A stretch of 64,000 bases of DNA from Phycomyces blakesleeanus NRRL 1555(-) (lineage: Eukaryota > Mucoromycota > Mucoromycetes > Mucorales > Phycomycetaceae), in the NCBI RefSeq assembly GCF_001638985.1, contig NW_017265150.1:1-64000 (forward strand), given 5' to 3'. The notes under the pieces were generated by a model, which was not told where the DNA came from, made no database searches, and saw only the letters and a program-made list of their open reading frames with translations. This document shows positions 13,136-23,880 of the stretch, one piece after another. Position numbers and translations under genes: made by a program. How positions within the stretch are numbered: position 1 is the stretch's first letter; each line of letters begins with the position of its first letter.

Positions 13136-14090
13136 CTTAAGAAATAGGTTTAATACTGAAAGAGAAAGTAATAAAATATAAAAGAAGAAAAGAAAAACTA
13201 ACCGTCGAATTTATTTAATGCGGTGTCGGATATTTAATTTGACACAAATGACACATTATCCATTGAACAGTAAGGAGCCTTTTTTTTGGTATTTTGCTTT
13301 TAGTGTATTTGGCTCAAGTAAGATGCTCAAATCGGTTACTCTGGTTGGCTAGGGATAGGTATATACACACACATACATAGAGATAACAAGAGGTGTATAC
13401 AGAAAATAGGAGAATTTATTTACAGTCAGGTCCAGTCATTGTGGAAAATGCAGCCATGAACATTCTGGGTTACCATAGATACGAACACACTTTATATATA
13501 CATATTGATGAGTAATTATTTATTTTAAATCAAAGGATAATATTAATAAGAATAAGAATAAAAAGGTCCCGTATAAATAGGCCGAATAAAAGGCTCAGTG
13601 GTTTCTGAAAGCAACGGATTTATGAAAATGTATATATTCATCAAATTGCATATTAAAGAAGTCATTTATTTTAAGCTTTCAAACGCTACAAAAGACAAAG
13701 AAACAAGAATATTTCCAAAACAAGTTTCATATACGCATATACAAAATTATATATATATATAGCAGGTGCTTATTTGTGGGTACAAAAGTGTCGGGTGTAT
13801 TTCATTGATCGTAGAATTATACTTGACAGTTTATATTACTATAATTATTTTTGGTAATTATACACACACACATACACAAGAGATAAAGAGAGAGAGAGAG
13901 AGAGAGAGAAAAGAAGATGTGAAAGAGGATATGAATGGAGAAAACTGTGATGACGCAAACTATAAAAAAGGCACCAAGTCCGAACATCCCCGCACACCAA
14001 TTCCTAAAAATTTCAACCCGACACTTGATATAAAAAAAATGATTAAAGTACAAGGTTGATTCCGACCTAACACTCCATTCATTCACTATA
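13136..14090. promoter_or_regulatory. Divergent intergenic region between GDE1 and YAH1
   Basis: About 950 bp separate the two start codons and must hold both promoters. I did not find a CACGTG (Pho4-type) site, although yeast GDE1 is phosphate-regulated. A (GA)n microsatellite lies at 13887-13909. The 97-codon ORF over it is low-complexity and not called. Confidence 0.4.
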
Positions 14091-14926
14091 ATGTCACTCC
14101 TCCGTCTGTTCACTCGCAACGCCTCGATTATCAGACAGTCTTCTTACACTGCACTTGCACACAGAAGTTTGTCTTCTGCTCCTGGTATGAAACAACAACA
14201 ACAACAACAGCAACAGCAACACGATAATAGGTTATTTACGTTTTGTTTTACAGCACTGTTCCATGGAAACCACGTTGCAAAGGGAGAGGGGTAAAGGTTG
14301 AATGAATAGAGAGCCTGTCGAGGATATCGAGAACTGAAACAAACATTGTCCTATAAATCTCTATAGTCCTTATACCGTTCACTTTCAAACTCCCGAAGGA
14401 GAAGAGATAGATGTCAAAGCAGCCGAAGGTGATAGTCTTCTTGACCTTGCCCAGCGTTACGATATCGATCTTGAATGTAAGACTCAAATTAGGATATTGG
14501 ATTGGAACAGTGGATAAATACCTTGCTTGTTGTCTTAGGTGCATGCGAGGGTTCTTTGGCATGCTCGACTTGCCATGTAATTTGTGATCCTGAATATTAT
14601 AATAAGATGGAGGAACCCACAGATGAAGAGAACGATATGTTGGACTTGGCCTTTGGATTGACCGAAACGTAAGATATTATAGTGCCTTATGACAAGCTCA
14701 ATTGAAACTAGAAGAAGAGAAAGAAGGCTGATTATAAAGCTGTTTGTAGATCTCGATTGGGCTGTCAGATCTTTATGGATAAATCTCTCGATGGACTTAA
14801 AGTCCGTATTCCTTCTGCGACTAGAAACCTGCGTGTGGATGGTGTGTATTAATGCTGTTATTTAATTAAAATGATAATTCTAACAAAGAGTGAATCTATT
14901 TAGGATCCAAGCCTACCCATCACTAG
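14091..14926 (+). CDS. YAH1: Mitochondrial [2Fe-2S] ferredoxin, adrenodoxin/Yah1 type
   Basis: Six exons (14091-14184, 14254-14290, 14367-14476, 14539-14668, 14750-14841, 14904-14926) give 161 residues. The N-terminus is Arg/Ser-rich without acidic residues, as expected for a mitochondrial presequence. The short exon 2 encodes [11 protein letters not shown], corresponding to the FHGH segment of yeast Yah1. Cluster ligands follow C-x5-C-x2-C (C83, C89, C92) with a distal LGC (C129). The [10 protein letters not shown] acidic patch, which docks ferredoxin reductase and partners, is conserved. Yah1 delivers electrons for Fe-S cluster assembly and for haem A and ubiquinone synthesis in the matrix. 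Intron 1 (69 bp) contains a CAA/CAG repeat and is stop-free in frame; see findings. Confidence 0.92.
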
Positions 14927-15535
14927 GAAACCCACACACTTCCAGATCCACTCAAGCAAACAAAACTAAAGCTTAAAACACAACATAACATGGCGTAACA
15001 TAACGTTGTATTTCATTACTCTTATTCTTACTCTTATTCAAAACATAACGACACGAACACATCGTTAAACAACCATGTATACATTTACACACATTATATA
15101 TAAAATAGAGATTCGACAGTGAAGATCTCTCACTCACACAAAAGAAAGACAAGTTAGACATAGATTGGATTTTTCATTATTAATTTTTCATTAAATTATT
15201 ATAATTATATTTACAACCATCAAATCTACATCTTTTCATCTCTTTTTTTTTTCTTTAAAAAAATCTGAAGGCACGAATAAGCAAATGCACAGATGTTAAT
15301 GGGAAAAGCAGTCATCTAATCCTGTGAACACCTTAACTTGCAGCTTTCAATCATATCTACAAGTTAAGCCACAGGTATACGTGGTGTATATATACATTTG
15401 TATTAAAGATATAGATATAGATATATACCTATCTATTTACCTATATCTATATCTATTATATTCATTCTATAGCAGTTGTATTTTTATATTTATTTCTATA
15501 TCTTTTCTTTCAATTTTTCAATTTTTATTATCGAA
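14927..15535. other. Intergenic YAH1-EMG1
   Basis: AT-rich with ATCTAT and T-rich tracts just before the EMG1 start. No gene or RNA recognised. Confidence 0.5.
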
Positions 15536-15777
15536 ATGGACAATACTGATCCCACCATGCAAGATGACATTCACGGAGGTGATTTCGTCCCTCAACCACG
15601 CAAGCTGATTATCGTCTTGGAGAATGCTTCTCTAGAAGCAGCACAAATCTACCCTTCCAATTTTAATAGAAAGATGCAGCTTCTCAACTGTGACGAGCAC
15701 CAGTCAATTCTAAAGAAGTTTGGAAGAGACATTGCAGAAGCACGCCCTGATATTGTTCATCAGGTACTTAAACAAAG

Positions 15778-15808
<31 letters not shown>

Positions 15809-16661
15809 TGCACATAAACGTATAATTAATCAAGTTTTCTTCTTCTTTGGGGTGGCATAACTTTCTTTATATATAGTGCTTATTAACACTACTTGACAGC
15901 CCTTTGAATAAGTCCGGTCACCTTGAAGTAAAGAAGAAACAAAAGCGAGGGTTTAAATACATGGATATATGGATAGATAATATAAATTCTTGGTAGGTTT
16001 ATATTCACACTGCAAAAGGAGTTGTTATTCGTATCAATCCCGAGTGCCGTATACCCAGAACAATCAAGCGTTTCTCTGGCCTAATGGGTAAATATATATA
16101 TATATATACCTGTATATTTATTTACTTACATATGCATCTAGTTCAATTGCTCGAAAAACAATCGATTCCTAGTAACGTCAAAGGAGAGAAAAAACTACTG
16201 GAAATTCTCCCCCCTCCACTGGAACAATACTTACCAGAGAATACAAAGAAGATTTGTAAGTTTGTTATAGTAACTGTTGTTGCTTGATCCAAAAAACGAG
16301 AAAAAAAAAACAATTGGGACCGTGAGATATATAAAAGTTACTGACATTACAGGCATTTAAGCTTTGTCATGGAATGCGCCCAAGGTCAGACTGTATAAAT
16401 ATTTCAAGCAACTTCCCGATGATCAATCAATCGTTGTGGCTGTTGGAGCCATGGCCAAAGGACTTGACACATTTGCTGATAGCTATGTTGATGAAAAGAT
16501 CGGTAAGTTGATTTCTTTTGTTAGGCTTCAATCGTCTAATAAATATGAAAAAAATTACGTTTGTAATGATATATCTAGGTATCTCCGAGTACTCACTGTC
16601 AGCTTCGGTTGCGTGTGGAAAGGTCTGCTGTGCTCTTGAGGATCTTTGGGGTGTGATGTAG
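15536..16661 (+). CDS. EMG1: 18S rRNA pseudouridine N1-methyltransferase Emg1/Nep1
   Basis: Six exons (15536-15763, 15877-15927, 15997-16087, 16142-16255, 16362-16502, 16579-16661) give 235 residues; the yeast protein is 252. Family blocks appear in order: [12 protein letters not shown] near residue 25, [49 protein letters not shown], and a C-terminal GAMAKG...ISEYSLSAS block, part of the SPOUT knot that binds S-adenosylmethionine. The enzyme methylates a pseudouridine of 18S rRNA and is needed for 40S assembly in the nucleolus. I chose the ATG at 15536 because upstream in-frame sequence is T-rich low complexity. The acceptor before exon 5 is AAG; the nearer CAG would create a stop. Intron 1 carries a TA microsatellite. 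Confidence 0.93.
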
Positions 16662-17160
16662 AATGTGAGACTTATGGATCAACTTACTGTAAAGGAGAAA
16701 AACTGTTCTCATTACTGGTTTAATAACCTTTTTTTTTTTCTTTTCTCATTCATTAAAATCGACATTTTATTTTTTCTTTTTATTTGTAAATTTCCAAGAT
16801 ATATATATATAATATTTCTAAATTAACATTCTGACTACTGTATTTTCATAATCAAAATAATAATAATAATAATACATTAAACATTTCCATCTTCCATCTT
16901 TAAAAGGTGCTTCTATTTTGACATAATCGGTAATTTAATATCCAACAAGTATCTCTCGCTTTGCTTGACTTTATTTATGCTGTTTAATGAAATACCCTAG
17001 TAACTTATAACCATAACGGAGTTTAGGTTTTGTATTGGGTTTAAATTATGATTAAATTTTATTGGTCTAAAAATAAAATAAAAGCTGTAAAAACTGTAAA
17101 ATTCTGTAAATAGGTAATGAAAAAAGAAAAGCAGGTTTTCTTTTTTTTTTTTCTTTTAAG
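16662..17160. other. Intergenic EMG1 to Nudix gene
   Basis: AT-rich, with an AAT microsatellite at about 16854-16874 and a poly-T run just before the next start codon. No other feature seen. Confidence 0.5.
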
Positions 17161-18091
17161 ATGAGTCAAATACCTAATTACCCTGAAGCGCGCACTGGTA
17201 GAGAAAAACAGCTTTACAATGAAAACAACATTCGACAGGTTTGCTAAGCATATTTGACTTGTACCTCTTCTTCTTCAATTTTTCTTTATTTTTAAAGAAA
17301 AAGAAAGTGAAATGTAGTATAGTATAACCGACAAACAAACTTATCGTGTGTTAGGTAGCTGGCTGCATTCCCATCGATCCTTCCACAGGTCGCATCATGT
17401 TAATTTCAAGTAGTAAACATAAAGGCGTGTGGGTCATTGTGAGTGTAGAAATATTTTAAAAGCCCACCCTTTTCTTCTTCTTTCACTCTTTCTTTGAAAG
17501 CTTACATGAGTACAGCCAAAAGGTGGATGGGAGAATGATGAGACACAGATCGAGGCAGCCATGCGTGAAACCTACGAAGAAGGCAAGACCCACATACACA
17601 ATTTCTTTCTTTCTTTCTTTCATACACGTACACGTATATATATATCTATATATATATAAGCACAATTACGCGAATAATGGTTAAACGGATCAAAATTTCT
17701 TACATTGAGTATTTGTGTGTGTTATATAAATAAATATATATAAATATAAATATAGCTGGAGTACATGGGACAGTTACTGGCTTTGTTGGCACATTCTTTG
17801 ATTATCTCTTCAATGGTGATCCAAAGACCCAGTTCTGGATTTATGAGCTTAAAGTAAATGAAATTCTCGATCAATGGCCAGAACATTACAAACGAGAACG
17901 ACGTTGGGTAAAGAATGATAACGTCTTCATTTTGAGAATAATATATACACACACATACAAAACTCCCATTTAATTATTATGTATATTACCAATAGTTCAC
18001 TTATCCTGAAGCCATGATTGCATTATCAGCAAAACCGTTAATGCAGGAAGCTTTGTCAAGGTCATCATTGGCACCCAGACCTTCATCTTAA
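17161..18091 (+). CDS. Diphosphoinositol polyphosphate phosphohydrolase-type Nudix hydrolase (Aps1/Ddp1-like)
   Basis: Five exons (17161-17238, 17355-17438, 17516-17582, 17756-17907, 17996-18091) give 158 residues. A perfect Nudix box runs from G57 to V79 (G-x5-E-x7-RE-xx-EE-x-G-V, with R71, E72, E75 and E76). The flanking WVIPKGGWENDE and the later W-P-E-x(4)-RERRW block are typical of diphosphoinositol-polyphosphate/diadenosine-polyphosphate hydrolases, which remove the beta-phosphate of inositol pyrophosphates and cleave Ap6A-type nucleotides. Intron 3 (17583-17755) needs a GC-AG boundary (donor GCAAG) to keep the conserved EEAGV frame. A diverged relative lies tail-to-tail downstream. The pairing is topical, as Gde1 nearby has an inositol-pyrophosphate-sensing SPX domain, but I would not infer co-regulation. 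Confidence 0.88.
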
Positions 18092-18504
18092 AGCAAGAAA
18101 AGCTTCCAAATATTTCCCAGCTTTACTTCTTCTTTTTTTTTTTTAAAAAAAAATGATTATGATTATCTAGAGAGAATGATAGGATGGGATTGTGTTGCAC
18201 AAGTACACTTTAAAGAAATTGCTTCTTTATTATAGATGTAAATTTATATATTATATTTACTCACACACTGACATACAATATAAATGGTTTGATTCATTTT
18301 TTTGAAATATATTGATTCATTTATTTATATATTATAGAGAGAGAGAGAGAGAGGGTTGGAATGTTGAGATTGGTTGACCGGGGTTGTGCTGTGTTGTGAT
18401 GTTGGGAGAGCCGTGTGGTCCTTTCGAGTTTGTAGATAATGCAGATGATTTGTTGTGACTTTGTATATATTATTATTGTTATTGTTGTTATTGTTGCTGG
18501 TGTT
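18092..18504. other. Convergent 3' region between the two Nudix genes
   Basis: Contains a T12A9 tract at 18133-18153 and a (GA)n microsatellite at about 18337-18353. Both 3' UTRs should lie here. Confidence 0.5.
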
Positions 18505-19215
18505 TTACTTGAGCACAAGTGAACTGTTATTGAGTGCAAGATGAGACATACGACGGTCCTCTGTAGCGGCAAGAGCTTCGGTAATATTCACCTAAACAGA
18601 TAAATCAGAGCATTATTACACAATATGCACACACAAGCACACAAGCACCCATAAGTACCCATAAGTACCCATTCACACGCACACACACACACACACACAT
18701 AGTTCTAGCTGTATGTAGAATCAATCAACTTACCCAGACACGCTCACGATCAGACTCGGGCCATGTATCCAACAATGTGGGGTTGTGTACTTCAAACATC
18801 CAGTGGTGGGCTGTGATCTTGCCCTTTTTGTTGGCCTCGGTGTATGTTCCGATGCGACGGGTCATGTAATTCACGCTCACGCCGGCCTTTTCAAGCAAGA
18901 TTCGCATGGCTGCTTTTTCGGGGTGTTCTGGTGCAGGGTCAGTCAAGCAGTCTCCACGCGGCAATCTCAGAGCACCGTCTTCTTTCTTGGGGTTAGACAG
19001 CATCAAAATCTTGTTGGTGTTTGTGTCGATTACAATCACACCAATTGCCTATAATTATTTGGTTGGTTAAAATAAGTTCTACTATTATATACATATATAT
19101 TATTTACCTGGCGAATGACTTTCTTCTTCTTCTTCTCTTCTTCCTGGGGAGTGATGATTGTGTGGTTTTCTGGGACAGAAGAAACTGCAATTCTTGTGGA
19201 GCCAGCGGTAGTCAT
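18505..19215 (-). CDS. Diverged Nudix-fold protein, probably catalytically inactive
   Basis: Three exons (19215-19108, 19048-18734, 18591-18505) give 169 residues. The N-terminus ends in a KKKKK run, then a Nudix-like core starts at AIGVIVID. It aligns in order with the neighbouring Nudix enzyme, including the RGD...PEKAAMR helix, E-K-A-G-V, and W-P-E-S-D-R-E-R-V-W near the C-terminus. The expected RE-xx-EE metal motif reads R85-I-L-L-E89-K90, so the first and last catalytic glutamates are replaced by Ile and Lys, and the helix is preceded by an acidic/proline insertion. The gene is intact with clean splice sites, which argues against a pseudogene. A regulatory or scaffold Nudix pseudoenzyme is my inference; residual activity on another substrate is possible. 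Confidence 0.8.
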
Positions 19216-19362
19216 GATGGAATTGAGATGTGTGAATACAAAAGAGAAATCAAGAAATACAAGCTGCAGACCGTTTTATATAGCCTTTCTAATTTTATTT
19301 TATTTTTATGTCTGGAATAGAAATCTATTCGGCTAAAAAGAAAACCAGGTCATCGGTAAACC

Positions 19363-19850
19363 ATGCTGAGCGTAACCATTTTCCCCTTTTTACGAGAATA
19401 CCGTTATTTTGTGCGACATAGTGCAGCTGAGCTTTCTGTCTGGAATCCAGAAAGTATGCGTATGTGCGCATCTCTCTGTCTCTCTTTATGTATCTTTATC
19501 AAAAGCAAAAAAAAAAAATCGAATTGAATTGAATTTGGTCCTTGTTGCTAGCAAACAAAAATGTTTAAAATACTGATATTCATACTGATACTATCAATAT
19601 ATATAAATATATATATTAAAGGTTTTGTAGCAATTGGTGGTAGCAATGGCATACACCAAATATTAAAAGCATATTCTACTGATGACTGGGACCAGCAAAT
19701 CAAAGGGCGCCACTACACCCCATCTGATGCCGCGTGCCCTTTTCTCAATTGGGATGTTTGGTCTGCCGTAAACAGGGCGAGGTACATTTTTATACATGTG
19801 TTTACTCAGGAGGTACGAATATCACCAATGTCTAACATCAAGAACTGAGA
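19363..19850 (+). CDS. Hypothetical small protein (about 85-115 residues)
   Basis: I do not recognise this family. Exon 1 (19363-19453) encodes an aromatic/arginine-rich start ending VWNPE. With donor GTATGC and an acceptor at 19621 it joins in phase to 19622 onwards (SFVAIGGSNGIHQILKAY...). The second exon reads through a C-x-F-x-N-W-D-VW block. Its 3' end is uncertain. It may splice from 19767 to 19810 (42-bp intron) and end at TGA 19846-19848, or read on unspliced to the same stop. Evidence is an open frame across a phase-consistent intron, with composition less AT-biased than its flanks. The N-terminus could be a mitochondrial presequence. Confidence 0.4.
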
Positions 19851-21400
19851 AACAATATCAAAGCCCTTCTTCTTTTTCTCACCTTCACATTTGAGTCTTT
19901 TTCTCATTTTCTTTATTAGCCATTCAGGCTAATATCCTTACACCCAGTCAATACTGATATTATATATCTATTTTCTGTCATTCGGACTTGATCTTGTATT
20001 ATAGTTTCTCCCTGGGCCGAAAATAAATAAATAAACATAATCTTTATAAGCAAGTCCGTCAATCAGTCAAAACCTTCTGTCAGCTTATACGCCACACATC
20101 TTTACAGTTTTTATATCCTGTCAATATTTTGTGACTCTTGAATATATACACATTTATAGCTTTTTCTTATTTTATTTTTTTGAAGATGCTATAAATAAAC
20201 CTGTCTATTTTATTCTTTTGAAAAAAATAATATTATATATCATTTTTTTTAATACGTTTATCCATAACAAAAATAGGCCATCGATACTCATTTTGTCAGC
20301 AAAGATATTTATATTTTTATACATCAAATCAAATCAAATCAAATCAAATGTACGACAGAAAGGACTAGAAATCTTAATTCTTGTTCTTATTTTTATTTTT
20401 GGATTAGGTTTTTTTAAAAGTCTCTATTTCCTATTAACCCTTTTCTTTTTTTTTAAAAAAAATAAATAAAATAAAATAACTACCATTTCACACCACAAAA
20501 CTTCTGTGGCGTGATTTTATGCTTTTACGATGTTAGTATGTTGCTACGTTACGATATTAATATGTTGCCATGTCTTTTTAAAACTAGCTGATATTTTTAC
20601 AGAGTATAGTGTCTTTACAAGATTTCAATGGTTTTTCTCTCTTTTTTATCGCGTTTAAATTGACAATGGTTTTTTTTGGCATATCCTGGATATACATTTT
20701 TAGAGAAAATATTACTGAAGTACTTACAGATCTTTGAGGGATGATGGGTCTCATTATATCATACCCAAAATATCTCTTTTTAACAAACAAATGTTTGCAA
20801 AAAGAAATAATAATAATAATAAGAGGAAAAGAACCGACTTTTATTCAATATCCTTCTTTATTAATAATCCGTTTTTTTTTGGTTTATTGTAGTAGCATGA
20901 TACTGACAGCTTATGTGATCGTGGGTTTGATGGAACACAGTAATGGGCATCAGCAGCATGTACTTTGTGTAACAAAGGTCAGCATTCTACATACTGTCAA
21001 CAGTCTATATCAAGGTCGATGATCTTAGTTTCATTGCAATCTTCATTCATATCATAGTACATACATCTATTGTCCTTTCTTTATATTTCATTTGTTTAAA
21101 GCGAAATAACTCGAAAGAATTAATGAAGTTCTAGTCACGGTTACAAATTTTGAATTTATGATCCAAGTATCCTAGAGACTTTATTCTTATTATTAGTGTT
21201 ATCATTTTCTGTAGTGAGTAGCCGTGATATTTATATGTTGAAAAGGTTTGGATGTCAAGTAACTTTGAGACTATTATGTTTGGAGAGATATGAAGCCAAG
21301 TTGAAAATTATCTTGTTAGAAAGTTATGTTATCTATGTCATTTATAATTATTGAGATATCTATCAAGTGACTCTGGACATTAATTATTGTAACGGCTCCG
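19851..21400. other. Gene-free AT-rich region
   Basis: Contains T9A8 at 20446-20462 and an AAATC pentanucleotide repeat near 20327-20348. No coding signal beyond short frames. Confidence 0.55.
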
Positions 21401-21408
21401 GTGAAAAT

Positions 21409-21563
21409 AGTTCACGTACTTCTTGAAGATGCCCCAAAGGATGATGTATTAGACGTATTGATACTTTGTTTCAGGTAGGAGCTTCATATCGTATTTGATG
21501 CGGATAATCATTTATATCGACCTCTTTGAAAGATATCCTTCTGTCTGGGTTTGCGTATAATGT
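21409..21563 (-). mobile_element. Ty3/gypsy integrase relic, copy A
   Basis: The minus strand carries a block homologous to the relic at 61888-62013: shared words include AAGTACTTCTTGAAGATG, GGAGCTTCATAT and GACCTCTTTGA in the same order and spacing. An insertion of roughly 26 bp relative to the other copy splits the block. The translated piece resembles the end of the retroviral-type integrase core, with YxxQT(E)G replacing the usual YHPQTDG. Stops and frameshifts make it non-functional. No LTRs were found. Confidence 0.6.
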
Positions 21564-22993
21564 TTATCAAAAGTGCCCGGCGGTGAATACACCTAATGAT
21601 GGTACTTTCAGAGTACGATTTGCTCTGGTTGACAGAATTCCGTGTACTTTATTTTTCTGGAATAGCAAATGATTATAAGATGTGTGATGTTTTTATGCAA
21701 AAAGTTATAATGCATTTTAGAGTAAATATGATTTTATACATAAAATATCAAGAGTCTATTTCATAATTCGCAAATAGTTAATGCCATTACTGCGAGGGTA
21801 CTATGGGACTATACTTCTTGTACTGATTGTATTGATTCACACATTTTATCTTTCAATTTTTTTAATAGCTCTTTGATATTCTAGAAAAGTGCGTGTGCGT
21901 GCGTGCGTGTGTGCGCGTGTGTGTGTGTGTGTTTATACTTTGCATAATATTTGATGTAGTTTGATATGTTTCTACAGCTTATTTATATTTCTTTTAATAC
22001 ATGACATTGAGTTTGGTTTTCTTATTAGAGTTCCTTGATGGATTTGAATAATGCAAAGGTAACATATCTGTGTCAAGTTCCCTCGCTCTTATGCGAATAT
22101 GAATCGGAGAGTTTTACTGTCCCAAGTCAATAATCATATAATGGTTTGTTTATAGGTATTAAAAGCTTTTAATACTCTTACAAGATAACACTAAATCTGT
22201 ACCTGCATATGTACATAAACTTACTTTTATATATATATACACTTTCTTGGGTATTCTCTTTACATGCAAGATAATGCGTGGTTTGCTTGTACGGCTACTA
22301 CTTCTTTCTTGGATCTTCCAAGACCTTCCTTCCATTAAATAAAAAAAAACAGAAACCAACGTCATTATTTTAATCACATCACACAGTTGTAAATCCACAT
22401 TTGGCCATAATAGCTCATTGAATTACTTTCTTAATGATGTATGGTCTTTTTTATTTCGTTTATATATTGTGTTGGGGACATACAAAAGTCTTTTATACGT
22501 TTTCAAGAATCTATAAAACACCAACGTTTCTATTACAAGGCATATAATTGGCTTTACGCTAAAATGAAATGAATTAAGGTTATTTCTTTGGTCGAACCAT
22601 TATGACTATAATAGAGAGAGAGAGAAAACCCCCGTTCGTGCAAAGAAGGTTTTTTCTTGTTTTGTTTTGCTAATGAGCGAATAATTAAAGAAAATATACA
22701 TCATCTTTTAGCTAAACTTTAACATTTGGACTGCTTATTTTTACAAGACCAAAAAAAATAAAAAATTAAAGAGTATCCAGAATTAACTTGTTTACACCCA
22801 ATACAATACAATACAAACATTTCCCAATAAACAGACAAGGGTCTACCAAAAATGGTTATTTTAATATAAGGAACTATTTTCTATAGTGGACTGTATAAGA
22901 AAGAGATTAAGACTAATTGGACATGCAGAAAGTACAAAGTACAAAAAGAGAGAGAGAGAGCGAGAGATAAGAGAAGAGCAAGCAGAGAAACGC
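21564..22993. other. Gene-free region
   Basis: A (GT)n/(GTGC)n microsatellite lies at about 21890-21931 and short GA tracts near 22611 and 22947. No gene recognised. Confidence 0.55.
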
Positions 22994-23705
22994 TTAAGCA
23001 GTGGACTCCTATAAAAGTTATACAAGAAGAGATTTATGAGTAAGTAAATCGGTCATATATATATACATATACACAAACAAGCTTTATATCTATCCACCCC
23101 CTTTGACTATGCACTATAAGACAAGACTTACTCTCAAGTAAGCAACGACATCAGCACGATCCTTGGGCTTCTTGAAACCAGCGAAGGCCATCTTGGTACC
23201 AGGAATGTACTTCTTGGGGTTCTCAAGATACTATAGAACAGAACCAGAACAATAAGAATACATACTCTTGTCTTTCATTTCTTTATTCCTTTGTATATAT
23301 TATATTTCTCCTAACTTACGTCAAAGAGGGTCTGGTCGCTCCATTCGACACCCTTGTTCTTGTTGGCATCGGTGTAAGAGAAACCTTCAACCTGACCAGA
23401 CTTACGGCCAAAGATACCGTGAAGGTTGGGACCGACCTTGTTGGCACCGCCCTGGAAAAGATAAAGAAATAAAAAATAAAGAAATTAATAAAAGTACAGA
23501 ATTGTTGTTTTGTTGTTTTGTTGTTTTGTTGTTTTGTGCAAGGCAAGGCAATAATAATAATAATAATAATAATAATAGTAATAATTCATTTATTACAGCC
23601 AAGTGGTGTTATCGATATACTTACAGCCTCAACGGTGTGGCACTGGGCACAACGGGTCTTGAAGAGCTTGGCTCCGGCAGTAGCGTTTCCGTCAGTAGCA
23701 GACAT
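22994..23705 (-). CDS. CYC1: Cytochrome c
   Basis: Four exons (23705-23625, 23451-23320, 23230-23132, 23008-22994) give 108 residues, the normal length. The haem attachment motif C19-A-Q-C22-H23 and the axial-ligand segment PGTKM85 are present, along with GPNLHG, the FSYTDANK loop and the C-terminal AYLRESTA helix end. It shuttles electrons from complex III to complex IV in the mitochondrial intermembrane space. The last exon encodes only four residues; it was placed because the preceding donor is GTAAGT and a TTTTATAG acceptor follows. Introns contain (AAT)n and a TTGTTTTG octanucleotide repeat. An ATTGG (CCAAT on the coding strand) lies upstream. Confidence 0.96.
23502..23577. repeat. Two adjacent microsatellites in a cytochrome c intron
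   Basis: About four TTGTTTTG units at 23502-23537 are followed by an (AAT)n tract at 23550-23577. Both lie within intron 23452-23624. Confidence 0.85.
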
Positions 23706-23875
23706 GTTTGTTAAGTTAGAGTGGGGGGTTAAAGAAAGGGATGAAGCAGCTCATCGAAAGATCGGGGCTTATAAGAAGAAAATCGGCCAAAAGAAAAAAA
23801 AAAAGAAAGTCATCCCAGCCGGTGGCACCCGGGGTTGGTAAACAAAGCCCTACTGTTTTATTTGCGCAGATATAC

Positions 23876-23880
23876 ATTGG
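23876..23880 (-). promoter_or_regulatory. CCAAT box upstream of cytochrome c
   Basis: ATTGG on the plus strand is CCAAT on the coding strand, about 170 bp before the cytochrome c start. Hap2/3/5 (CBF/NF-Y) regulates respiratory genes through CCAAT in many fungi, so the position is plausible. A five-base match alone is weak. Confidence 0.3.

Noticed and set aside
14185..14294. Polyglutamine tract as part of the normal Yah1 protein
   Set aside because: Splicing with donor GTATGA and acceptor TTTTACAG removes it and restores the FHGNH segment shared with known Yah1 proteins; it is treated as an intron with possible retention.
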